Translations under genes and position numbers: made by a program
Assembly (NCBI GenBank): GCA_031178305.1
Contig: JAPSJG010000116.1
Span: forward strand, 1 to 9,513
DNA: 9,513 bases
Direction: 5' to 3'
Origin: Sinorhizobium sp.
GTDB taxonomy: Bacteria; Pseudomonadota; Alphaproteobacteria; Rhizobiales; Rhizobiaceae
Notes under the pieces: generated by a model
Database searches by the model: none
What the model was told of the DNA's origin: nothing
Seen by the model: only the letters and a program-made list of their open reading frames with translations
Shown: piece after piece, positions 1-6,490 of the stretch
Layout of the letters: the number at the start of each line of letters is the position of its first letter
How positions within the stretch are numbered: position 1 is the first letter of the stretch

Positions 1-953
1 GCAAGGGCGATGCGGTAGCGCGGCTCGAGCTCGCCATTGGCATATTTGATATAGACGATGCCATCCGTGTCGATCTGGTACCCGGAAACCTTGCTGGGCG
101 CGTTGCCGTCGATCTTGCCGCCATCCGGCGTAAAAGCGGTTCCGAGCTGGGTCGTTTTCGAGAAGTCTACGACGATATTGTTGAGGACGGCGCCGGTGCC
201 GGCAATCGGGCTGATCGCTCCACCGTTCAGGGTCAGGGTCGCCGGCGACGTGGTCAGCACGCCGTTTGCGTCGAAGTCGAGTGTCGCGGTGCCGAGCGAG
301 GTGCTCGATGTTCGGTCGATGACCTCGAGCTCCCACTGATTATCGGCAAGCTTTTCATAGTTGAAATCCAGGATGCGGGTGTTGCCCTGACTGTCGTAAA
401 CTATGAGCGAGGTCGGGAATACGTCGCCATTCGCAGCACCCGAGGGCAGGTTCGCGCCCATCAATCCCTCGGTCGAGCCCGCCGCCGTGAGGCCTTCCGA
501 GGCGAGATTGACCTTGGTCAGGCCGTCGAAGCCGTTGACGACGACGGTCGGATCGACGCCAGCCTCGTATTCATAGCCCATCAGCGTGAAGCCGGCGGCG
601 TTGACGAGATTGCCCTGATCGTCCTGGACGAAAGCCCCGGCGCGCGTCAGATATTCCTGACCGTTGGCGCCCTCGACAATGAAGAAGCCGCCGCCGCTGA
701 TCGCAAGGTCACTTGCCGAGGTCGTGAAGGTCGTCGCCCCCTGATCCGAAATGCTGTAGCGGACCTGCGTCTGAACGCCGCCGGAATTATAGGAGCCGTT
801 GCTCGACGGCAGGATCATCGAGGAAAATTCGGTCGACGCACGCTTGTATCCGACCGTGCTGGAGTTTGCGATATTTTCAGCCACCGTGCTGAGGCGGTTG
901 GCCTGGGCGTTCATGCCTGAAACGCCCGTTCTCATGCTACCGAAAAGACTCAT
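1..953 (-). CDS. flgE: Flagellar hook protein FlgE, partial (3' end beyond left edge)
   Basis: This gene encodes the hook subunit, the flexible joint between rod and filament outside the cell. The reading frame is open from ATG at 953 to the left edge, giving about 317 residues with no stop, so the C-terminus is missing. The N-terminus (MSLFGSMRTGVSGMNAQANR, then LSTVAENIANSSTVGYKR) is the classic flagellar rod/hook motif with the ANxxNxxTxGYK-like signature near residues 26-38. Residues about 80-105 (DLAISGGGFFIV, then LTRAGAF) match the conserved FlgE/FlgG core that follows. The start is supported by a GAGG sequence about 7 bases upstream. The gene lies 74 bp downstream of rem in the same direction, so it may be read from rem or from a promoter in that short gap. 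The assignment is very secure. Full rhizobial FlgE proteins are about 400 residues, so roughly the last 90 are absent here. Confidence 0.96.
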   Translation of the reverse strand, partial: MSLFGSMRTGVSGMNAQANRLSTVAENIANSSTVGYKRASTEFSSMILPSSNGSYNSGGVQTQVRYSISDQGATTFTTSASDLAISGGGFFIVEGANGQEYLTRAGAFVQDDQGNLVNAAGFTLMGYEYEAGVDPTVVVNGFDGLTKVNLASEGLTAAGSTEGLMGANLPSGAANGDVFPTSLIVYDSQGNTRILDFNYEKLADNQWELEVIDRTSSTSLGTATLDFDANGVLTTSPATLTLNGGAISPIAGTGAVLNNIVVDFSKTTQLGTAFTPDGGKIDGNAPSKVSGYQIDTDGIVYIKYANGELEPRYRIAL

Positions 954-1027
954 GTCGATCCTCGTTTCCTGCTTTGATCGCAGACTAGAAGCCCGGCCTT
1001 GCGTGAACCTGTCTTAGTCCGCAGCCC

Positions 1028-1699
1028 TCAGTTCCAGTCGATGCAGTAGCCAAGGAAGCGCTTGGAATCGATCGGGTCGAAACCGAGCTTCTTGCGCAGC
1101 TTCTTGCGCAGCTTGCTGATATGGCTCTCGACGACGTTCTCCTCGACGTCCTCGTCGAAGATGCCGTAGATGGCGTTGAAGATCTGCGACTTGGAGACGC
1201 GGCGGCCCCGGTTGGCGACGAGATATTCGAGAATGCGCCGCTCGCGCCGCGGCAGGGCGAAGACCTCGCCGTTGATCTCCGGATCGCGGCCGTCGGCGAA
1301 GACGCGGATTGCCCCGATATCCGTATAGTTGGCGATCGCCTTGAGGCGCCGGCGGATCGCCGCGACACGCGCGAGGATTTCTCGCGGATGGACCGGCTTG
1401 CGCACGACGTCGTCGACGCCGCAGTCAAACAGCGCCAGCGTGGTTTCCAGCGACGGCGTATCGCTCATTGCGATGACGGGAGCCTCGGAGCGATCGCGGA
1501 TCGCACGCGGAAGGCTCAGCGCGCTCTCGCCCTGGCCTATCAGGAACGCCTCCACCGCATCGATGTCGGAATCGGCCGCGGTATTCACCCATTCGCCGAA
1601 TTCCTTCGGGTCGAATCCGGTCGAGGGAATTCCCTCGCGTCCGAACAGGGACGTGTAGCCGTCCTTCACAAGCTCTCTTTCATCAACCACCACGATCAT
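1028..1699 (-). CDS. rem: Rem, OmpR-type transcriptional activator of motility genes
   Basis: Rem is the rhizobial 'regulator of exponential growth motility', an orphan OmpR-family activator placed below VisNR and above the flagellar structural genes in S. meliloti. The 223-residue protein has a receiver-like domain (about 1-118) and a winged-helix DNA-binding domain (about 128-222). The winged helix contains PRRERRILEYLVANRG and a recognition region around VVESHISKLRKK. In the receiver, D6/E7, S79 and the K101-P102 pair are present. The usual phospho-acceptor position (my alignment places it at F52, with E50 nearby) is not an aspartate, so control by phosphorylation looks doubtful. A 12-bp tandem repeat at 1086-1109 encodes LRKKLRKK at the end of the recognition helix. 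The start is supported by GGAGG (plus-strand 1707-1711) 7 bases upstream. No histidine kinase gene is adjacent. Identity is inferred from the domains plus the position before flgE. Confidence 0.93.
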   Translation of the reverse strand: MIVVVDERELVKDGYTSLFGREGIPSTGFDPKEFGEWVNTAADSDIDAVEAFLIGQGESALSLPRAIRDRSEAPVIAMSDTPSLETTLALFDCGVDDVVRKPVHPREILARVAAIRRRLKAIANYTDIGAIRVFADGRDPEINGEVFALPRRERRILEYLVANRGRRVSKSQIFNAIYGIFDEDVEENVVESHISKLRKKLRKKLGFDPIDSKRFLGYCIDWN

Positions 1700-1706
1700 T
1701 CGTCCG

Positions 1707-1711
1707 CCTCC
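1707..1711 (-). promoter_or_regulatory. Ribosome binding site of rem
   Basis: GGAGG on the minus strand lies 7 bases upstream of the rem ATG and fixes that start. It is only 2 bases from the 8-bp inverted repeat, so folding of the latter could affect access to it. Confidence 0.8.
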
Positions 1712-1712
1712 G

Positions 1713-1737
1713 AATCAGTATGGGTGTCCTACTGATT
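1713..1737. promoter_or_regulatory. Inverted repeat AATCAGTA-N9-TACTGATT in the rem leader
   Basis: Arms at 1713-1720 and 1730-1737 are perfect 8-bp complements around a 9-base spacer. The repeat ends 2 bases upstream of the rem Shine-Dalgarno (1707-1711). It could be an operator (arm centres 17 bp apart, under two helix turns) or, in RNA, a hairpin right before the ribosome binding site. The sequence cannot decide between these. Confidence 0.5.
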
Positions 1738-1791
1738 GAGAGGTACGAATCGTGGGATTCACGAACAACTAGTTAAAATTAATGGGGGTTT

Positions 1792-1806
1792 TTAATAGTT
1801 GATTAA
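1792..1806. promoter_or_regulatory. Perfect CtrA-type box (TTAA-N7-TTAA) upstream of rem
   Basis: TTAA at 1792-1795 and TTAA at 1803-1806 are separated by TAGTTGA, exactly 7 bases. This is the core of the alphaproteobacterial CtrA consensus TTAA-N7-TTAA(C). It is centred about 100 bp upstream of the rem ATG. The motif is seen directly. Binding by CtrA, and whether it activates or represses, is inference. The surrounding DNA is AT-rich, which raises the chance of a random match. Confidence 0.55.
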
Positions 1807-1920
1807 GGAATGCGTGCCGATTTGATCTATATTTAGTGGGTACTCGTTAATCATGACACTAATTCAGTGTGGAAAAGTTAACGCCATTCGACGAAAGGCC
1901 TTGCAGTCACAATCTCTCCG

Positions 1921-1936
1921 CATTGTCGCCACAATG
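1921..1936 (-). other. Small hairpin between transglycosylase gene and rem
   Basis: CATTGT (1921-1926) and ACAATG (1931-1936) form a 6-bp stem with a 4-base loop, 34 bp past the transglycosylase stop. No T-tract follows on the minus strand, so it is not a standard intrinsic terminator. It could be a weak pause or 3'-end stabilising hairpin. Confidence 0.3.
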
Positions 1937-1969
1937 AGGCAAGAACGTCAGATATGCAACTTTTGATAG

Positions 1970-2536
1970 CTAACGGCAGAACTGCTTGGCGTTCGGCGTC
2001 CACTTGCCGTAGCCAGTCGCGACGAGATTGGCGATGACCCGGCAGACGTATTTCTTCTGCGCAGGATCGTTGTTAGGTCCGGCATGATAGCGTGCGACGG
2101 CCATCGTCCAGCTCTCGTGCCGCGCCCGCAGGTTGGATAGGAAGCGCGCGGCATATTCGACATTCCGGTGCGGATCAAGCATCTCCCCCGGGGAACCGAA
2201 ATGTTCGCCATGGAAGTGATGATTGATCTGCATGCAACCGAGATCGATGAGCTTGGCGCCCCGCGCACGCGCCTCGTCGAACCGCGCCAGAACATCCTCA
2301 ATGCTGGTCCCGAAATAGGCCTTGCCCTCGATGTTCATCGCATAGGCCTGAAGGGAACCCTTGCGGCCCGTCTCGGTCAAGCCGACCGAGTAGAGTATGC
2401 CGGTCGGTATGCCGTACTTGGCGGCCGCGGAAACGATCTCGCGTTCGCAGACGCCTGCGCTTGCAAAGGCGCTACATGTAGACGTCACCAGTGCGAGCGC
2501 GCTCAGCACCAATCGACGCCTCATCCGTTCCGTCAT
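1970..2536 (-). CDS. Secreted lytic transglycosylase (SLT family), flagellum-associated
   Basis: This predicted periplasmic muramidase is 188 residues long. An N-terminal signal peptide (RRR, then a hydrophobic run ending AFASA, cut near residue 27) is followed by a compact SLT domain. The domain has the catalytic glutamate in GLTETG (E55), the GCMQIN motif (100-105) and the ARYHAGPNN motif (148-156), all hallmarks of soluble lytic transglycosylases. Three cysteines (C101, C165, C187), plus C30, could form disulphides. It corresponds to the unnamed transglycosylase ('orf38') between fliK and rem in S. meliloti. Rhodobacter SltF is a precedent for a separate rod-assembly muramidase where FlgJ lacks that domain. 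The start is chosen so the signal peptide is exposed; ATG at 2524 is also possible, while an upstream ATG at 2674 would only add sequence read from fliK out of frame. It overlaps the fliK end by about 65 bp. Confidence 0.88.
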   Translation of the reverse strand: MTERMRRRLVLSALALVTSTCSAFASAGVCEREIVSAAAKYGIPTGILYSVGLTETGRKGSLQAYAMNIEGKAYFGTSIEDVLARFDEARARGAKLIDLGCMQINHHFHGEHFGSPGEMLDPHRNVEYAARFLSNLRARHESWTMAVARYHAGPNNDPAQKKYVCRVIANLVATGYGKWTPNAKQFCR

Positions 2537-3959
2537 TCCCCGTCCATCCCTCTGCCATATCGACCCGGCCGCCGTCCTGCCGCTGATGTCCCTGGCTGCC
2601 ACCGTCGCCGGCGCGCTCCTGGCCCGGCTGCTCAAACTGTGCCTGCGCCTGGGAACCGCCGCCGCTCGACGCATCGCTGCCGCCGTTGAACGTGACGTTC
2701 ACCTGGTCCACGGCAAAGCCTTGAGCGCGCAGAGCCTTTACCATTTCGCTCTGGTCGTCACGCAGCTGACGGAACGCCTCGCCGGTTTCCACCTTCAGCT
2801 CGACGTGAAGCTCTTCATCCTTCAGGCGCAGCGTCGCCGTCACCGTGCCGAGCTCAATCGGGTGCATCTGGATCTTGAGCGTGTTCAGCACCTTGCCAGC
2901 CTGGTTCCACGTCTCCGGCTGCGTCAGCGAACTGGACTGGAGGGCACGCGCCCATTCGCCGTCACCGGCGATCGCGCTCGCGGCCGACGCCGAATTCGCG
3001 TTCATCGCCACGCCGAGATAGCGGCGCGCTTCCAGAACCGTTACGGTTTCGGCCCGTGCCGCCCCCGAGGATCCGCCATTCTCGACGACGCGCTCGCCGT
3101 CCTTGGAGATGTTCATCGACACGGCCTGTCCCGTGCCGTCGGCGCGAGCGAAGCGGAAGAGCCGGTCCGGGGCCGCCTCGTCGGGCTGCTTCCCGGAATC
3201 CACGTCACTGCTGGCCGCAAGCTCGGCCGATGCGCTGCCGGCGACCTTCGCGAACTGTCCAGTGGCCACGCCATCGATCGAGGCACGCATGGCCTTGCCT
3301 TCCGCCGACATGCTCGCCGGCACCTGCGCCGGACCGCCGAGCAAGGTCAGCAGATCGCTGACGGCTTCCTTTGCCGGCCCGGCGGAGTCGGGAGCAGCGC
3401 GCGCTATCTCATTGCCGTGCGCTTCGCCCGTCGCTTCCGCCAAACCGCGCGAATCGGTGCCGACGTCCCGCGTCTCTTCGCCGACGGCTTCGCCCCTTGC
3501 CGTGGCACGCTCCGAGATCTGCCCGTGCGAGGGGCCTTTTGCCTTGGCGCCAAGCGCATGTTCCCGATGCTCGGCGGCTTCACTGCCCGATCGCTTCGCC
3601 TTGCCGGCCAGTGGCTGCAGGCGCGCCACACTCTGACGATCGTTGACCGCCTGCGATGAATGCTCCTTCTCGGACGGCGTTTGCTGGAACGCAGCCGAAA
3701 AGCGGGAATTTGCTTCAAGCTTATCGCCCGCGATCGCTATGCCGGCCCCGCGACTGTCGACATCCGCTTGCCCGGTTCCGGCCAGCTCGCCGGCTGTGCC
3801 TGACGTAGCGCCATCTCCCTGTGTCCTCTGGCGGCCGGCATCGGCAACCGCGCTCTCGAAGGCTCCGGGCTCGCCTGCGAGTTGGTCCTTTCCGCCTTGC
3901 CGCGCGCCGGACTTACCCGAGGCGGCAGGCGCACGCAAAGTCTGTTCAAGAGGGTTCAT
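2472..3959 (-). CDS. fliK: Flagellar hook-length control protein FliK (formerly MotD)
   Basis: FliK measures the growing hook and switches the export gate from hook to filament substrates. In S. meliloti the gene first called motD was reassigned to this role. The 495-residue protein has a long, low-complexity N-terminal part (1-340) rich in A, G, S, E and Q, as in other FliK proteins. The conserved C-terminal Flg_hook domain (about 355-425) has LKIQMHPIELGTVTATLRL, then VELKVETGEAFRQLR, then ALRAQGFAVDQVNV. A disordered glycine/glutamine-rich tail ends the protein. The start is well supported by a strong GGAGGAGGA stretch just upstream, and its ATG shares ATGA with the motC stop. The tail overlaps the transglycosylase start. 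The N-terminal region is poorly conserved in the family, so the call rests on the C-terminal domain and the gene order. Confidence 0.93.
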   Translation of the reverse strand: MNPLEQTLRAPAASGKSGARQGGKDQLAGEPGAFESAVADAGRQRTQGDGATSGTAGELAGTGQADVDSRGAGIAIAGDKLEANSRFSAAFQQTPSEKEHSSQAVNDRQSVARLQPLAGKAKRSGSEAAEHREHALGAKAKGPSHGQISERATARGEAVGEETRDVGTDSRGLAEATGEAHGNEIARAAPDSAGPAKEAVSDLLTLLGGPAQVPASMSAEGKAMRASIDGVATGQFAKVAGSASAELAASSDVDSGKQPDEAAPDRLFRFARADGTGQAVSMNISKDGERVVENGGSSGAARAETVTVLEARRYLGVAMNANSASAASAIAGDGEWARALQSSSLTQPETWNQAGKVLNTLKIQMHPIELGTVTATLRLKDEELHVELKVETGEAFRQLRDDQSEMVKALRAQGFAVDQVNVTFNGGSDASSGGGSQAQAQFEQPGQERAGDGGSQGHQRQDGGRVDMAEGWTGNDGTDEASIGAERARTGDVYM

Positions 3960-5251
3960 TGTACTTCCTCCTCCAGGAGCGCATCGATCTCCTTGAGCTT
4001 GGATAGGCCGCCCGCCAGGAAATCATCGAAAGCCGGGTCGGTCGACGCGGCGATCTCGGGGCCGCCTGGCGCATCGCGCGTAGCAGCCTCGGCAGGGGGG
4101 GCAAAAGGGCTCATGCCGCTTCCCGTTTCCTCCGGTCCCGGCTCGCTTTCGTTGCCAAGGTCTTTTTTCGGTGTAGCCAGGGACGCTTGCGCGGGACTTA
4201 CATCCTGTGGTGGTCGAACGACCGCATCGGCAATCGCCTTTGCCGCCTGCCGCAAGGCACGGTCGCGCTGAGACAGCTTTTCTTCTGGAATGGCCGAGAT
4301 CGTCTGCGCCGCAGCGAAAACGTCGTCCGACGGAACGGAAGCGAGCCCCTGATAGAAGCTCGCCAGCATCTGCGATTGCGAACCGCTGGCCCCGGCCAGT
4401 TCTTCGGCGCGTCTGGACGCGAGCAGCGCCAGCGGCTGATGGCCGGCGATCGCCGCCCGCCGCGCAACGCGCAGATAGACCTCGCGCTGGCGCGGCGGAT
4501 CCATAAATCCAAGAACCTCTGCGACCCTCTGCTCGGCCGCCTCGCCGAAATGGCCGACCGCCAGTTCGACGAACACGTCGGCAAACTGGCTGGCATAGGG
4601 CGACGTCAGATAGCGCCGCGCATAATTCAGCGCGTAATGGAAGCCTTTCTCGGGATCGCCGGCCTCTGTCGCGAGCGCCACGGAACGGCGAAGCGCCGCT
4701 TCCTCGATGATGGAGCCCGGTGCCGTCAAACGCGCCCAGTCGTAATATTTCATCGCGGTGACCGGATTCTGCTGCGACGTGGCGTTGCCGAGAATCAGGA
4801 AGACGTAGGGACCAATGAAGGAATTCTTATATTCGGGAGCAGCCTTGGAGAGTGTCTCGACGATCAGCGGTCCCTTGCCGCGCAGATATTGCCGCAGGGA
4901 GTCGGTGACGCGCGAATCGAAATTGCCCTCGACATCCCGGTCCGTCAGAAGGTCGAGCGTCTCCGGATTGCCGCCGCTCATGACATAGACGAGCGCCGCA
5001 TCGACATTGCGGGGATCCCGGAACAGGGACTGATCGGCAGTCCGCAGGCGCTTGTCGATCTCGCCCAGTATGAAACGCTGCATCTCGATCGCGGAGTGAT
5101 CGCCGAGCACCACGGAATCCTGGATATATTGCAGCGACCGGGTCAACTTGTAGGGCGCGAGTTCTCCCGTCTCGTTGGCCCGTGCGAACCCGATCGCGAG
5201 CGGGACCGTCAGAACCGATGTCACCAGAATGCTGCGCAACCGCTTCAACAT
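3956..5251 (-). CDS. motC: Periplasmic motility protein MotC
   Basis: MotC is a motility protein of rhizobia that acts in the periplasm and is thought to bind the periplasmic part of MotB and help stator function. The 431-residue protein begins with a signal peptide (MLKRLRS, a hydrophobic stretch, likely cut after ARA at residue 25). Its body is mostly helical with repeated alanine-rich segments, for example YDWARLTAPGSIIEEAALRR and YARRYLTSPYASQFADVFVE, resembling a tetratricopeptide-like helical array. A proline- and glutamate-rich linker (about 350-400) precedes a short charged helix ending LLEEEVQ. It lies 6 bp after the motB stop and overlaps fliK by 4 bp (ATGA), so the three genes are surely co-transcribed. 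No catalytic motif is visible. Identity rests on length, export signal and position; the shadow frames opposite it are not genes. Confidence 0.92.
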   Translation of the reverse strand: MLKRLRSILVTSVLTVPLAIGFARANETGELAPYKLTRSLQYIQDSVVLGDHSAIEMQRFILGEIDKRLRTADQSLFRDPRNVDAALVYVMSGGNPETLDLLTDRDVEGNFDSRVTDSLRQYLRGKGPLIVETLSKAAPEYKNSFIGPYVFLILGNATSQQNPVTAMKYYDWARLTAPGSIIEEAALRRSVALATEAGDPEKGFHYALNYARRYLTSPYASQFADVFVELAVGHFGEAAEQRVAEVLGFMDPPRQREVYLRVARRAAIAGHQPLALLASRRAEELAGASGSQSQMLASFYQGLASVPSDDVFAAAQTISAIPEEKLSQRDRALRQAAKAIADAVVRPPQDVSPAQASLATPKKDLGNESEPGPEETGSGMSPFAPPAEAATRDAPGGPEIAASTDPAFDDFLAGGLSKLKEIDALLEEEVQ

Positions 5252-5257
5252 TTCAAT

Positions 5258-6490
5258 TCAACCCTGCCCCGCCTGCAACAGGATCTCGATCCGCCGGTTG
5301 GCGGGCGCATAGGCATCGTCGGGAACCTGCAGGCGGCGGTCGGCGAAGCCGCTGATCTGGCTGACGCGCTCTTCCTTGAGGCCGCCGCGAACCAGCATGT
5401 AATAGGCGCTCTGGGCGCGCGCCGCCGACAGGCGCCAGTTGTCATAGGTCCCGTCCTTGAATGGTCGCCCGTCCGTGTGCCCCCTGATGGCGACGGCGCC
5501 CTGACGCCCGGCGAGCAGCTTGCCGATCTTCTCCATGGCGAGCACGAGTTCCTTTTGCGGCACGGCAGAGCCAATGGCGAACATCGGCGCGTCCGTCTGT
5601 TCGCTGATCGTGACCAGCAGCCCGCCCTCCGCCGGCGTCACTGCGAGTCCCTCGAGCAGCCGTCCGGCCTCGCCGCCCACCGCCTTCCGGATTTCCGCCT
5701 CAAGCGTGTCGGCTTGCCTCCGGTTCTCTTGCTCCTGGTCCTGCGCTTGCGCCTCGTCACCGGGCGCCTGTCCGCCCTTGCGGTCCTTATGTTCACTCTC
5801 GGCCGCAAGTTCGACGGGCTTCTTGCCGTCGGCAGGCTGTTGCTCTGCCTCCGGGCCGGGTTCGGTATTCCGCCCCGCCGTCAGGTCGGCGCCATCTTTC
5901 GCGTTGCCGGCGTTCTTGACCTCGACCTGCCTTGTCCAGAAATCCGGATCGAAAGGATCGCGATAGGCCTCGCCGCCATCGGCGCCGGTCGCGGGACCGG
6001 ACTGTGCTGCGCCGCCGTCACCCTTGGAGCTGATATTGGCTTGCTGACCGACCTCCCGGGCGATCTCGGAAAGAACCGAATAGGGATTTTCAAAGAAATC
6101 GGCGTCGGAATATTGCGTTTCTTCCCCCGAAGTCGCGGTCAACTGATCGCCGGTCCTGGCGGTGCCGCCGGATTTCGCCTGCTCGCCTTCAGCCTTCGAG
6201 CGCTGCTGCGTCTCCTCACCTTGGGCATCCTTTGCGGGATCCTTCAACCCCTTCTCGGACGGCTTCTCCTGGGTGAGCTGCACGGGATTGAAATAGGCAG
6301 CGATTGCCGCCTTGGTCTCCTCGTTCGCGGCGTTGATCAGCCACATGACAAGGAAGAAGGCCATCATCGCGGTCATGAAGTCGGCATAAGCGATCTTCCA
6401 CGCACCGCCGTGGTGATCGCCAGAGCCACGGCCGCTGCGCTTGACGACGATGATTTCGTTCTTGCCGTTGTGATGGCTCTCGTTACTCAT
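5258..6490 (-). CDS. motB: Flagellar motor stator protein MotB
   Basis: MotB forms the ion-driven stator with MotA and anchors it to peptidoglycan. The 410-residue protein has a basic cytoplasmic N-terminus and one membrane segment (about 38-54). The segment is led by WKIAYADFMTAMMAFFLVMW, where D37 corresponds to the essential proton-binding aspartate (D32 in E. coli). A plug-like amphipathic stretch follows (about 55-68). A very long hydrophilic linker (about 70-265) separates this from the C-terminal OmpA-like domain (about 280-405), which has GHTDGRPF, NWRLSAARA and NRRIEI motifs. At 410 residues it is about 100 longer than E. coli MotB, and the excess is all in the linker. The start is supported by GGAAGG 7 bases upstream, and the ATG overlaps the preceding stop by 4 bp. 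motA is not in the window; in S. meliloti it lies elsewhere in the same cluster. Confidence 0.97.
   Translation of the reverse strand: MSNESHHNGKNEIIVVKRSGRGSGDHHGGAWKIAYADFMTAMMAFFLVMWLINAANEETKAAIAAYFNPVQLTQEKPSEKGLKDPAKDAQGEETQQRSKAEGEQAKSGGTARTGDQLTATSGEETQYSDADFFENPYSVLSEIAREVGQQANISSKGDGGAAQSGPATGADGGEAYRDPFDPDFWTRQVEVKNAGNAKDGADLTAGRNTEPGPEAEQQPADGKKPVELAAESEHKDRKGGQAPGDEAQAQDQEQENRRQADTLEAEIRKAVGGEAGRLLEGLAVTPAEGGLLVTISEQTDAPMFAIGSAVPQKELVLAMEKIGKLLAGRQGAVAIRGHTDGRPFKDGTYDNWRLSAARAQSAYYMLVRGGLKEERVSQISGFADRRLQVPDDAYAPANRRIEILLQAGQG

Larger units (their letters stand above)
1700..1969. promoter_or_regulatory. rem upstream regulatory region
   Basis: This 270-bp non-coding gap between the transglycosylase stop and rem is clearly richer in A+T than the genes around it, as expected for a promoter region. 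It holds one perfect TTAA-N7-TTAA box, an 8-bp inverted repeat close to the rem ribosome binding site, a smaller repeat GAATC-GTGG-GATTC at 1747-1760, an ACACT/AGTGT pair at 1856-1870 and a hairpin at 1921-1936. In S. meliloti rem is activated by VisNR and repressed through MucR; I cannot point to either binding site here. I see no convincing sigma-70 -35/-10 pair. Confidence 0.7.

Noticed and set aside
1121..1735. 204-codon open frame on the plus strand over rem
   Set aside because: Antisense to the Rem winged-helix and receiver domains; no support of its own.
1846..1864. Second CtrA-like box in the rem upstream region (TTAATCATGACACTAA)
   Set aside because: Only one half matches TTAA at the right spacing; too weak to call.
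2397..3659. 420-codon open frame on the plus strand
   Set aside because: Antisense to fliK, with no recognisable motif. The opposite frame has the FliK C-terminal domain and a strong ribosome binding site.
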